The position numbers and the translations under genes were made by a program. Positions 1 to 10,427 of a stretch of 64,000 nucleotides of DNA are shown here, one piece after another. The notes under the pieces were generated by a model. It ran no database searches. It had not been told where the DNA came from and saw nothing but the letters and a program-made list of their open reading frames with translations. The DNA is taken from NCBI RefSeq assembly GCF_002804025.1, contig NZ_CP024969.1, positions 434,001 to 498,000 of the forward strand. Reading direction: 5' to 3'. This DNA comes from Mesoplasma tabanidae. Lineage in GTDB: Bacteria; Bacillota_I; Bacilli_A; Mycoplasmatales; Mycoplasmataceae. How positions within the stretch are numbered: the stretch's first letter is position 1; each line of letters starts with the position of its first letter.

Positions 1-1
1 T

Positions 2-1087
2 CAAGTTCAAATTGAATCTGATGAAATTAATAATTCAAGAGATGTTTTAGATAAAGACTTAAGTGCGTTAAAACAAAGTAGAGAAGAATTCTTAGTTGAA
101 ATTGAATTAGAACAAGAAGATATTGAAATTCAAAGACTTGATTTAAATTTAAAATTTGATGAATTGAAAAAATTACAAGCAGATATTGCTGTTGCAACAA
201 TTAGTGAATATAAAGAAATTGATTCAATTAAAGCTGAATTCTCAAATAAACTTATAGATTTAAAATCTTATGTTGAAAGCATTAATGCAGAAACACAAAT
301 TGTTCAACAATCAAAATCTGAATACTTGGAAAAAATTAAAGAATTTAAAGAATATCATGATGAATTTAATAAGACAGCTTTTGCAGAAAAAGAATCAATT
401 AAAAATAGTATTTCAGAATTAAAAGAATTTATGCATCAAATTCAAATTGAATCAAGCGAAATTAATCAATCAAAAACTGAACTTGAAGAAGAAATAAAAA
501 AATTGAAAGAAGCACAAAGCAATGTATTAGACAAAATTGAAATTGAAAATATTTCAACTCAATCAAGACGAAAAGAATTAGAAAGTCAATACAGTGAAAT
601 CAATGCACTTCAAAGCAATATAACTTCAAAAGTTAATTTAATTAATGAAGGTTCATCAAGTATTAATGAATCTAATTTTGAAATTTTAAAATTGAAAGAA
701 GAATTAGAAAAATTAAAATATCAAATGAGTGAACAACAAAATTTAAAGAGATATGCAAGTACACCACAAACATGAAATAATGGTTTTGATAATCTTAATA
801 TGCAACAAGAAATGTGACAAAAACAAAGTGCAGCTTTATTTAAGGATCAAGAATTAGAAAAAATTAAATCGGATTTATACAAAGAAAAGAAATACTTTGA
901 AGAATTAAGAAAAGAAATGATTTTTGAAAAAGAAATGAATCAAAAGTTAGCTAAATTTGATAATGAAATGAAACAACGTGAAAATGTTTTAGAACTTGAA
1001 AGAGTTAGACGTGAAATCCAAGAAGAAAAAAACAAATTAAACGAAGTATTGATGATGCAAAATTTATCAAGTAAATTCTTAAAATAA
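2..1087 (+). CDS. Coiled-coil protein, 5' end outside window
   Basis: Open from the first base in frame 2, so the N-terminus lies upstream; it ends at TAA 1085-1087 just before the next ATG. About 361 residues are visible and nearly all are rich in Glu, Lys, Gln, Ile, Leu and Ser in heptad-like order, which indicates long coiled coils. Two TGA codons (773, 815) are read as Trp. I see no membrane segment or catalytic motif. It is the first visible member of a close-packed run with lipoproteins and a permease-like protein, so an intracellular structural or scaffold role is possible. I do not recognise the family. Confidence 0.8.
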
Positions 1088-1088
1088 A

Positions 1089-2960
1089 ATGTTTAAAAAG
1101 ATACTATCATTAGGTTCTGCATTTATTGTAGGGTTTGCTTTAATAACTACTGGTTGTGGTCAAAAACCAAAAGAAAATAAACAAGAATATAAAGCAATAT
1201 ATGACTACTACATTCTTGGTGAATCTTTTAAGCAAGAAGTTGAAACAATATTTCATAATGCATTAGTTGAAAACCAAAATAAAATCATTTATATTGACCA
1301 AGTTATGCAACAAAGTGAAAATTTTGACTTTTTTACTCAGTTTAATTTACAAGAAATTAATCAACGCAAACAAAATCAAAATGTAACTTCTAATTATGAA
1401 CTTTTATCTAAAATAGAAAAAGATGCATTAACTAATGATTTAAATAAAATTACAAAAAATAGTAAACTAGATGAAACAATTTTAAATTCAATGAAACCGG
1501 AATTAAATTTTTATTCTATTATTTTGGATTTTAAAGAAGAAGATCAAAATTGATTTAAAGGATTAACTTATGATTTTAACAACATAGATTTTGGATACTT
1601 AAGTTTTGATAAAGAAAATAAAAATTATATTGCAAATGTTAATTTAGATTTAGTATTTACTTATCAATATATTGATATCAACAGCAATATAATTAATAAC
1701 AATTATCAAGAAGATATTGTTATAACAATTTCAAATCAAAATGACATAATTGAAAATTTAATGTTTGCAACTAATGAGTTAAGAGAAAATCTTATTAAAA
1801 ATAAATTTCAATGAGCATGATTTGATGCTTATGATCTCAGAATAAATGACTATGCTAGATTATTTAATTTAAAAAACAGTGATTTTGAAAATCTTTTTAG
1901 ATTTGATAAATTTGAAAAAAGCTTATTAAATTATATTTCTCAGCATAATACTAATTTAACTAAAACAACTCAAAATTATAATTTTGCTTTTAAAAATGAA
2001 GACAGATTTAAAAAGTTTAAAACAATAAAAAAAATTGGTAATTTTAATCCCCGCAAAAATAAATACGGATCTGATGAATTAATTCTTGATGACACACTTT
2101 CAACAACAAATATAAGTAACATAAATTTATTTAAAGCAATTTTTAGTGAACTAACAATGGATGATGAAATTGTTTTGGAAAATAAGTTTGTAATAGGTAA
2201 TAAATATATTTACACCTATTTAAATAAAGAATACATGACTTGAGTTAATAATTTTCAATCTGATTTTAATCAAGAACTTGGCATTAATTCTAATTCAGTA
2301 GTTAACTATGGAGAAATAACTTTTAAAAACTTTTGCTTATATTTTGATGAATTTAACTATTTTCATCCAATAAGCCCTATTTCATATTATGTAGCAATAT
2401 CAGCTAATAACATCGAAGACACCTATTTAAAAACAGAAAACAAAACAACTGAAAAAAATACATTATCAGCAGATAAAGATTCAATTTTTAAAGCGATTTA
2501 TCAAAATACAATAAGTGCTTTAAACGATTTTCAAGATATTTATGGTACAGCTAAAACAACATGAACTTCTTTATCAGATAATAAGCAATTAATAAGTTTA
2601 AAAAGCTCAAACATTCTAAATTCTAAAATAAAAAATACTAATGATAAAAGTATTTCTGATGTAAACGCACAACTGAGTTTGCTTAATAGTAAAAGCGAAA
2701 CTTATTCAACAGAAGCTGAACGAACATTTTTTTTAAATAAAACAAATACATCATCATTTCATTTTCAATTTAACAATAGTGAAGAATTGCAAAATATTCC
2801 AATTATTGAAATAAATAATTCTCAACTTAATTTTAAAAAATTTAAAAAAGGCGTAGGTAATATTTCAGTTGATTTTAATCTATCATTTTTAAACCTAAGC
2901 TTTGTAATTAAGTCAGAAAAATTTTATTGATTTGAAAGAACACTAATTGAGTCAATTTAA
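1089..2960 (+). CDS. Lipoprotein, hypothetical
   Basis: 623 residues with TGA as Trp. The N-terminus is a lipoprotein signal peptide: MFKK, a hydrophobic stretch, then ITTGC with the acylated Cys at residue 23, so the protein is membrane-anchored and faces outward. The rest is Asn/Lys-rich without a recognised domain. The ATG lies one base after the upstream stop, which implies translational coupling. The permease-like gene follows after 35 bases. It may be the surface partner of that membrane protein, by position only. Confidence 0.85.
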
Positions 2961-2995
2961 TTTAGTCAGTTGCATTGAAAGGAGGTGAAGGTACT

Positions 2996-4810
2996 GTGGT
3001 AGAAGAAAATTATGAAAAAAAGAAGAAAAATCCTTTACAAAATTTTATAAAAGAAAAACTTATCAAATATAGGAGAATTCCTTTTGTTAAATTGATGAAA
3101 TTTAGTTTTAAAAGTTTATTAAAAGAAAAATTATTTTATATTTTAAATTTAGCAACTATTCTTATTTCCATTTTAGTTGGAATTATATTAGCTTTTGTAA
3201 AATCAGGAAGTTCACAAGTTGTAATATTCAACTTTTATATATTATTTTTTGTTTGTTGTTTAATGTTTGTGTTTATTTTAAGAATGATTCAATTTTTCTT
3301 TAGTAAAAATTTTGAAGATAAAACAACATATATTGTTTTAACTAATCAAGTAAGTAGAACGAAGTTTTTTATAGCTCAATATTTATTAATTATATTAATT
3401 TGTGCTGTTAACATTTTAATTAGTTTCACTGTAATTAATATATTTTATGCAACATTTACATTATTTCATTACGATCTATTTGTACTTAGAATGACATCAA
3501 TATATGCTATGTATTGTTTGCTTGCAACATTCTTTTTAATTAACTTTATAACATTTTTAATTTTTATATTTACATTGCAAACTACAACTATTATTTGTAC
3601 ATTATTGTTGGCTCTATCATTTATAGCAAATATCCCCATGTCTTTTATAAAAGCAAACGAAAAAAGTTATTATGTACAATTTACAAACGGTGACATTTTT
3701 CATTTAAATGATATATATGATGCTTATGGGTTATATGATCATGTAAATGAAGGAAATATTAAATATCCTCATTTATCTAAGTATGTGTACAACTATTTTC
3801 TTTCAAAAGAAATGATAAATGATGATTTTCATAACACGAGCAATATAAATTATAGAATGCAAATGTGAAAAGACTTAGGACTTATTAATCCTAATCCTGT
3901 AATTATTACAGAAACTAATTTAGATTTATTCTCAAAACCACTTCGAGATGCTTCTGTTCCAGACACTTGAAGAATTAATGATAAATTTAATCTGCAAATA
4001 ACATTAAAAGATACTTTTATAACAAATGAGCAATTAGAACAACTGATTAATAAAACAGTAGATAAAAATACAAAAAATATATTAATAGAATTTAGAAGTT
4101 TCACAAATGAAATTAATAAATATTTTAGCAATAATCTTCAATTTGAAAAATATGATTTATTTTATGATTTTTTATTTTTAAGTTCAGGTATTGAGACAAG
4201 TTATTTAGAGAAACTTAATCCAACTAATGAAGAAATAGAAGAAAATAAAGTAACTTATGCATTGAAAAGTCAAGATATTGTTTCATTCTATGAATATTCG
4301 GTTGCAGGAATCCGTAATGATGGATTTAGATTTACAAATGCAAATGATTTAGTTAAAAAACAATTAAATTTTAATTTAATGTATTCAGCTAGGGTCATTG
4401 AGGAATATTTTATTAAATATTCAAGTAACTACATAATTATGTCTTCAAATGCGATATCTAAAACTTCAGGAGACTGAAATAGTTATATTAAAGGTAGAAA
4501 AATAATGCGTAGCCTATCCTATTTTAACTTGTATAGCGGGTTGTGAATGGTTTATACAAAAAATTTAGGATTCTACAATAATGATATTTGATTTTCTCCA
4601 AATTCTTTTTCAAAAATTGATTTAGAAGAACAAAAAAACTTATTTTTAGGATATCCAGAATATGATATAAAACTTACTTCTAATAATATGATTGAAAAAA
4701 ATACCACATCAAATTATGTTAAACCTTGATATTATTTGATTATTTTATTTGGAATAAGCACATTGAGTTTTTCAATTGCTTTATATAAATTTAGAAAATT
4801 CGATTTCTAA
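2996..4810 (+). CDS. Multi-pass membrane protein, ABC-permease-like
   Basis: 604 residues. I chose GTG at 2996 because a strong Shine-Dalgarno (AAAGGAGGTG, about 2978-2987) precedes it; an in-frame TTG at 2975 would lie upstream of that site. A Lys-rich cytoplasmic N-terminus is followed by about five hydrophobic segments (roughly residues 40-225), a long polar region, and one C-terminal transmembrane helix before RKFDF. This resembles ABC-2/FtsX-like export permeases, but no ATPase gene is visible next to it. It sits between lipoprotein genes in the same run. The permease call is tentative; the membrane topology is clear. Confidence 0.75.
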
Positions 4811-4847
4811 AAAATTAAAAAACGTTAAGAAAAGAAAAGGAAAAAAT

Positions 4848-6845
4848 ATGAAAAAATTATTATTAATATTATCATCATTCGCTGTAGTTGGTACTTCTTC
4901 AATGGCTGTTATCTCATGTGGTAATACAGGCCCAGAAAGACCTGATCCAGAAGAAAAAGAAAAAGAAGCAATTAGAGAATTAATTAGACAATTTGAATCT
5001 GAAGTTCAAAATAAATTTTCAACAATTGTTTCATCTCCAATGGCAACAAGAGCAACATTATTAGATACAGAAGCTTCAAAAAATGGTTTAATTTTCTTTC
5101 AACAAGATAATTTAAAGTCAATTTACGAACAAGCATCAAATGGTGGTGAAACAAACCCTGAAAATTCAACATATGCTGATGATCAAGCTGTTAAATTTTA
5201 TGATGTTTTAAATTCTGATCAAAAAAAAGATTTAACTTCAAACGTTGAATCTTTATTAAGTCCAGCTAAAGCAATGGCAAATTTAAGAAATGCTATTAGT
5301 ACATCAACATACAGTGTTTTAATAGGTAGTTTTGGTTCAAAATGAATTGATGATCTTAAATTTGATTATGAAAATGCTGAAATGACTTATGGTGCTACTG
5401 GTATGAGTGGAGAAGGGTTTATCTCAAGCATAAATTTAAATTTCTCTTCAACTTACAAATATAAAGATGCTGAAAAAGCAACAGTCACAAAAGTTGTAAG
5501 GGGAACAATTGTTATTACTGTTTCAGACAATGGTGAAATTATAGCTTCAATTAACAAAATTAGTAATGAATTAGCAGGAGATATGTTAAAAGAAGCAAAT
5601 TCAACTGTTTATGTTGATTATGCAACATTGAAAGCATTAGAACCAAGTTTAACAACTCAAGACTTATTAACAGCTAATACAACTAGTTATAAGTCAGCAA
5701 TTAACAAATATAATCAAAATCTTGCTAAATCAATGACAACTACTGTAAAATCTAAATACTTTACAAATGGTACGCCTGTTGTAAGTGCTATTAAAGTTAA
5801 TTACTACAACGAAAACGACATCATTAGACAAGAACAGACAAATCATTTAAACAATACTGGAAAAATACAATTAAACTATGGTCATAATAACTGAGAAGTT
5901 TGAAACACATTCTTTGGAAAAATAAAAACTACAGGAAGTATTCAAATAGAAGGTAATAAAGTAAGCGGTGATGAAACTTTATATGCTGGTATTGATGGAC
6001 AATGAAAAAAAACATTAAGTGAATATAACTCAAAAATTATAAGTGAATATACAAAAAGAACAGAAAATTCAATAAATGTTGAAAAAAATGAAAGAACAGA
6101 TGATCTATTAGCTATGTCTATTTCAAGCGAAACAGTGACAATTAAAGGACTAACTATTTCATTAAATAATGGTTATACACAAAGATTAAGTGATGTTGGA
6201 TTTACATATTCAATTGCAATTGATAACAATGCAACAGCAATATCTGAAACAACAGACTCATCACAATCAAAAATATTCAGTTCATATTACAAAGGTATTG
6301 AAGAAATGTTTAATGTATTCCATACATTCTATGGAATACAAGAAAGTGATATTTGAACTTCACCAAATGCATCACAACAACAAATGAGAAACAAATTTAA
6401 AATGTCAGGTGAAACTGGAGTTAAAAAATCAGATGGTACAGATTTCAACATTTGAGATTACTTAAAAGAAACTGGAGCAGTTAACGGAAAAATTAATGCT
6501 AATGACTTTACAAATGCTTTGAGTTTAAACACAGGAGTTGAAGCTCAGCAAATTAAAGAAGAAAACTTAATTGCAAAAATGTCAGGTATCACATATATGA
6601 ATTTTACATACTCAGACTATACTCAAATCGGATATAGAAATATAAGAAGTGCATACATACAAGATAGTAACTATACTGGTCAAAATGGGACTCCCTTGAT
6701 GAAAGGTTTAACAATGCAAGCAACAAGAGAATCAACTCTAAAATTTGGTATTTCTTCAAACTTAATTGATTTTGCAATAGGTGATGAATCAACATCATTT
6801 GACTTTGCTTCACTTGGAAGATATACATTTATTGAAAGAATTTAA
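4848..6845 (+). CDS. Lipoprotein, hypothetical
   Basis: 665 residues; ATG 4848 follows AAGGAAAA. The lipoprotein signal ends in AVISCGN with Cys at about residue 25, followed by a Pro/Glu-rich linker. The mature part is Ser/Thr/Asn-rich and contains several TGA (Trp) codons. No known domain is recognised. Spacing to the genes on either side (37 and 27 bases) supports one operon. The mature protein should sit on the outer face of the membrane. Confidence 0.85.
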
Positions 6846-6872
6846 TAAATAAAATAGAAAAGGAAGCTGAAA

Positions 6873-8465
6873 ATGAAAAAATTATTATTAGCGCTATCAA
6901 GTTTAGTAGTTACAAGTTCAGCATCAACAATTGTTGTTTCATGTTCTACTAAAGCAGAAAAACAAAATATTGATTCAATTGAAAGATTTTTGACTACAAT
7001 ATTGCATAGTAAAGAAGATGACCAAGAACCTTGAAATAATGAGGCATTGGAAGCAGAGTTAATTAATCAAAAAATTGATATATCTGGTGGAATTAGTGTG
7101 AAAGTTGACGATGAAATTAAAGAGGGAACAATTACCAATAAACAGCAAAATATTGTATTAACTGGTAATGGTACTTCAAAAAATAATTATAAATATACAG
7201 GTTCTATAACTTTAATTTATAATTTTGGTGGAAATAAACCAGCACCTAAGAAAAAAATAACAAAAGAAGATTTGGAAATGACCATAATAGGATTGCAAAA
7301 CTTTTTAGATACTATTTATTTTAAAAGCGAAAATGCTGTTAAAAACGCATTTGTACCAAATGCAAATATTCCAGGAACTCCGTCTGAAGGTGTAGTATTC
7401 AAAACAGTTACAGTTAAATTCATTGAACCAACTCCACCATCTGATCCGTCACTTCCAAAGCTTACTAAATTTACAGTAAGTGGAACAATCGGTATTAAAA
7501 ATAATGATTCAGAATACTATGAATTTGATGATAATGTGACTGAACAAAATAAAAAATTTGCTTGTGAAGGAACAATTGTGGATCCAGTTATAATAGAAGA
7601 AAATGTTATAACTGAAGCAACAGAATCAATTAATAATTGAGTTAAAACTCAAAAATTTAGCGATTATAATGATTTTAAAGATAAAATTTTAGCTCAACAA
7701 AAAACAATTTTAAAAAGTGAACAAATTGTAATTGAAAGTGTTACTAATTTAGCTATAAACGAATTTGAAACATCTATTGATTCAATGTATTGAACAAATG
7801 AAGTAAATATTACTTTGAAAGCATCTGTTGGTTATGAATTTTCAAAAGAAGTAATTGAAAAAGAAAAATATAAAATAAAAACAAATATTGAAATATTAAA
7901 AATTCAATCGACTCCTTTAAAGTGACATGTCTTGACAAGTAAAAATAAAAAATATATTGAACCACAATTCATTCAATTTGATTCAAATATCAATACAAAT
8001 AAAATTCAAAAAGACTATTTATTAAAACAAGAAATTACGCAAGAATGAAATCACGAAAATGATAAACTTCAACAAAAACAATTTGTCGAAAGTTTAAATA
8101 TTTATAGTGGCGATGATAAAGATGCAAAAATAAATAAATTTGTTAATAATACTCAGTACTTTAATAATACAACTGCATTTAACTATGTTTCTGATACAAA
8201 TGGTCAATTATTTAATGTTGACGAAGTTTTATTCTTTGATAAAAGTCAAGAAAACTTAAATCAGAATATTGAAAGTATTTTAGGACAAACAAATTCATTA
8301 AATGAGTTAGTTTCTTCAAGTCACGCATTAACTAGAACAACTATTAATAATACTCAAAACATTAGTTATTACGTAGTATTTTTAACAAAAAATAGTGAGA
8401 ATACATACAAAGCTGCTAATAGAACTCTACATGTTCAACTTCAGCAAATCACTATAGTTGATTAA
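6873..8465 (+). CDS. Lipoprotein, hypothetical
   Basis: 530 residues; ATG 6873 follows AAAAGGAAG. The signal peptide ends in IVVSCS with the lipid-attached Cys at about residue 25. The mature region shows alternating Lys/Glu/Asn-rich segments with evenly placed Trp (TGA) codons, possibly repeated beta-rich domains, including a Pro-rich stretch near residues 190-205 (PTPPSDPSLPK). The family is unknown. It is the third lipoprotein of the 5' run, and a small gene follows 20 bases downstream. Confidence 0.85.
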
Positions 8466-8485
8466 AAATAGAAAGATAAAATATT

Positions 8486-8722
8486 ATGACAGAACAAATT
8501 AAAAAATTTTTTAGTGGTAATGATGTAGAAGCTAATTTAGAAAATTTAATTAAGTTTAAAAAACAATTAAATAAAAATTTAATTACAGAAATTAGCTCTA
8601 ATAAAAATTTACTTAAACTAGGTGAATTCAGAGTTAGTATATCAGACGCTGAAATGATCAATTCGCAACTAAATAAATTGATTAATGATTTAGAAGATAT
8701 TATAAATCGAATAAATTTATAA
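8486..8722 (+). CDS. Small helical protein, hypothetical
   Basis: 78 residues, mostly Lys/Asn/Leu/Ile with predicted helical character and no signal peptide or membrane segment. The start ATG 8486 has only a weak Shine-Dalgarno (GAAAGATAA). It is the last gene before a hairpin terminator, so it is probably cotranscribed with the lipoproteins upstream. No family recognised. Confidence 0.65.
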   Translation: MTEQIKKFFSGNDVEANLENLIKFKKQLNKNLITEISSNKNLLKLGEFRVSISDAEMINSQLNKLINDLEDIINRINL

Positions 8723-8751
8723 TAAGAAATGGTTTATCAAAAATACCTTTG

Positions 8752-8778
8752 AACCCTTCTTTTTTAATGAAGGGTTTT
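8752..8778 (+). terminator. Hairpin terminator
   Basis: AACCCTTC pairs with GAAGGGTT around a T-rich loop, then a short T tract. It ends the 5' lipoprotein run. Confidence 0.6.
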
Positions 8779-8798
8779 AATATTAAGAAAGGAAATTA

Positions 8799-9884
8799 AT
8801 GGAAAAACAAAATAAAAAGCAAAAAAGTAAAAAAAGTAAAGTAATTTTAGCTTTTAGTGTGATAATAACAATAGTTATTTTCTTTTTAATCAAAATAGTA
8901 AATGCACTAGTAAACAATACTAATATTTTACTATCATTAAAATCTATTGGACTAATTCCGCCAGCAAATTTAAGTTTACCCAACATAATTGATTATGTAG
9001 CTAATATTATTTTGCTTATCGTTTTACCTATTTTAATTCTTACTTTAATTATTCTAATTATTAAAAGTAAAAGCCAATCAAAAAACGTGCTAAAAAAAGA
9101 GAAAAAAGAACTTGAAAATGAAACAATTTTACAAGTTGAAAACTTTGATATTGATGATTATCCTCATTATGAAGAAGACAAAACATTTTTTGATGAAATT
9201 AATAATGAAAATATTAACGATTTGACTTTGCTGCAACAAAGAGCAAAATCAGATGGATCAATTTTAATTAAAGAAAATTTAAGTGAATTAGTTAAAAATG
9301 CTCAAAAAATTAAAAACTATGCCATTTTAAATAATATAAATGTTGATGAAGTAGTTTTAGAAGAAATGACAAAAAAAGAATTAATTCTATTTATGAAAAA
9401 AATAGGCAATGAAATAAGAGAAAATGAGTATAAGAATCTTAATTCTAAAGATAGTAAAGTAGATCAAGCAATTTTAATTATGAAAAATGATAATCAAGAT
9501 CAAAATAGATCAAAAACTCTATCAAAAAATAAGAATATAATTGAGGCAGGTAAAATAACTCAAAAAAAGTCCTTAATAAGAAAAAACAAAATTACTAAAA
9601 AAAATCTAATTGATTCAATTTTTGTAAGTAACGAAAATAAATTAACAAAGGTTAAAATTAAAAAAATTGTAGATAGCTTATTTGAATTAATGGAAAGTAA
9701 TTTAATTAAAGAAGACTCAGTAATTAGAATTAATAATTTTGCTAAGTTTTCAACAGTTTTAGTTAATGAAGCAACAATGAGAAACATCAAAACAGGTGAA
9801 TTAAAACTTGTTCCTTCACATAAGGCAATTAAATTTAAATCATTAAAAGGTTTAAAGGAGAAATTAAATAATGAAAAAATATAA
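8799..9884 (+). CDS. Membrane-anchored HU/IHF-like DNA-binding protein
   Basis: 361 residues; ATG 8799 follows AAGAAAGGAAATT. A Lys-rich N-terminus leads into two transmembrane helices (about residues 14-38 and 65-92) with a short outside loop, so both termini should be cytoplasmic. An acidic helical linker follows. Residues about 264-358 match the HU/IHF fold: ITKKNLIDSIF helix, EDSVIRINNFAKFS (compare 'v.i.gFGkF' in HU), MRNIKTGE and a KAIKFKSLKGLKEKL C-terminus like 'vPaFKpGkaLKe'. HU proteins are normally about 90-residue soluble dimers. The role is inferred: membrane tethering of DNA or regulation. It overlaps the HTH gene by 14 bases. Confidence 0.8.
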   Translation: MEKQNKKQKSKKSKVILAFSVIITIVIFFLIKIVNALVNNTNILLSLKSIGLIPPANLSLPNIIDYVANIILLIVLPILILTLIILIIKSKSQSKNVLKKEKKELENETILQVENFDIDDYPHYEEDKTFFDEINNENINDLTLLQQRAKSDGSILIKENLSELVKNAQKIKNYAILNNINVDEVVLEEMTKKELILFMKKIGNEIRENEYKNLNSKDSKVDQAILIMKNDNQDQNRSKTLSKNKNIIEAGKITQKKSLIRKNKITKKNLIDSIFVSNENKLTKVKIKKIVDSLFELMESNLIKEDSVIRINNFAKFSTVLVNEATMRNIKTGELKLVPSHKAIKFKSLKGLKEKLNNEKI

Positions 9885-10101
9885 TGCAGAAAATGATTTA
9901 ATTTTAATTATTGCAGCTAATTTAAGAAAAATCAGATCTAGTAAGGGTTTAACACAAGAAGAGTTAGGTTTTAGATCAAGTATTTCAAAAAATTATATTT
10001 CTGACTTTGAAAGAGGAAGAAGAAATATAACAATTAAAGTTTTTCAAAGACTTATTGAAGGTCTTGAAATAACACCTCAAGAATTGTTAATTAATAAATA
10101 A
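9871..10101 (+). CDS. XRE/Cro-CI family HTH transcriptional regulator
   Basis: 76 residues, essentially one HTH_3 domain: NLRKIRSSKGLTQEELGF, SKNYISDFERGRRN and a third helix region ending PQELL. A small soluble DNA-binding protein, probably a repressor. Its start lies inside the end of the membrane HU-like gene (14-base overlap; AAAGGAG just upstream), so the two are translationally coupled and likely act together. The target is unknown. Confidence 0.9.
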   Translation: MKKYNAENDLILIIAANLRKIRSSKGLTQEELGFRSSISKNYISDFERGRRNITIKVFQRLIEGLEITPQELLINK

Positions 10102-10134
10102 TTCTTTTATCTTTAACAAATAAGCTATATTTTT

Positions 10135-10162
10135 GAATCTTGCATGTGCGGGATTCTTTTTT
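10135..10162 (+). terminator. Rho-independent terminator
   Basis: Nine-pair stem GAATCTTGC / GCGGGATTC (two G-T pairs) with loop ATGT, followed by TTTTTT. Ends the HU-like/HTH pair. Confidence 0.85.
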
Positions 10163-10254
10163 ATTAATACATTGAACTTTTTAACCAAATTAGTTATAGA
10201 ATCTAATATTTTTAAACTATTTTTTATAACTTCTTAATATTTTTACTTTTATTG

Positions 10255-10284
10255 TTGATTATAAATATAGCAATAATATATAAT
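10255..10284 (+). promoter_or_regulatory. Promoter of riboswitch-guaAB
   Basis: TTGATT (10255-10260), 18-base spacer, TATAAT (10279-10284); transcription would start near 10291, about 20 bases before the riboswitch aptamer. Confidence 0.65.
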
Positions 10285-10310
10285 AAATTAAAATAATTAA
10301 ATATAAAAAT

Positions 10311-10371
10311 CTTATACATGGTAGCATAATGGGCTACCGACCTGCCTCTGGACCTATCCTTAGACTATAAG
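10311..10371 (+). promoter_or_regulatory. Purine (guanine-type) riboswitch aptamer
   Basis: Three-way-junction purine aptamer. P1 CTTATA/TATAAG; P2 GGTAGC/GCTACC closing loop ATAATGG; J2/3 GACCTGCC; P3 TCTGGA/TCC-TT-AGA closing loop CCTA; J3/1 CTAT. The C of J3/1 is the specificity base of guanine or 2'-deoxyguanosine aptamers (adenine types have U). Loops and shortened P3 match the Mesoplasma florum variants, but the J2/3 position that is C in the deoxyguanosine sensor appears to be T here, favouring guanine. A terminator follows and guaA is downstream, so excess ligand should switch GMP synthesis off. Confidence 0.88.
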
Positions 10372-10373
10372 CA

Positions 10374-10408
10374 TGAGGTTTTTTTCTATAAAAAACCTCA
10401 CTTTTTTT
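10374..10408 (+). terminator. Riboswitch expression-platform terminator
   Basis: Stem TGAGGTTTTTT / AAAAAACCTCA closing CTAT, then CTTTTTTT. It starts two bases after P1, as in ligand-stabilised OFF switches, and lies between the aptamer and the guaA Shine-Dalgarno. Confidence 0.85.
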
Positions 10409-10427
10409 ATTTGAAGGGAGATTAAAA

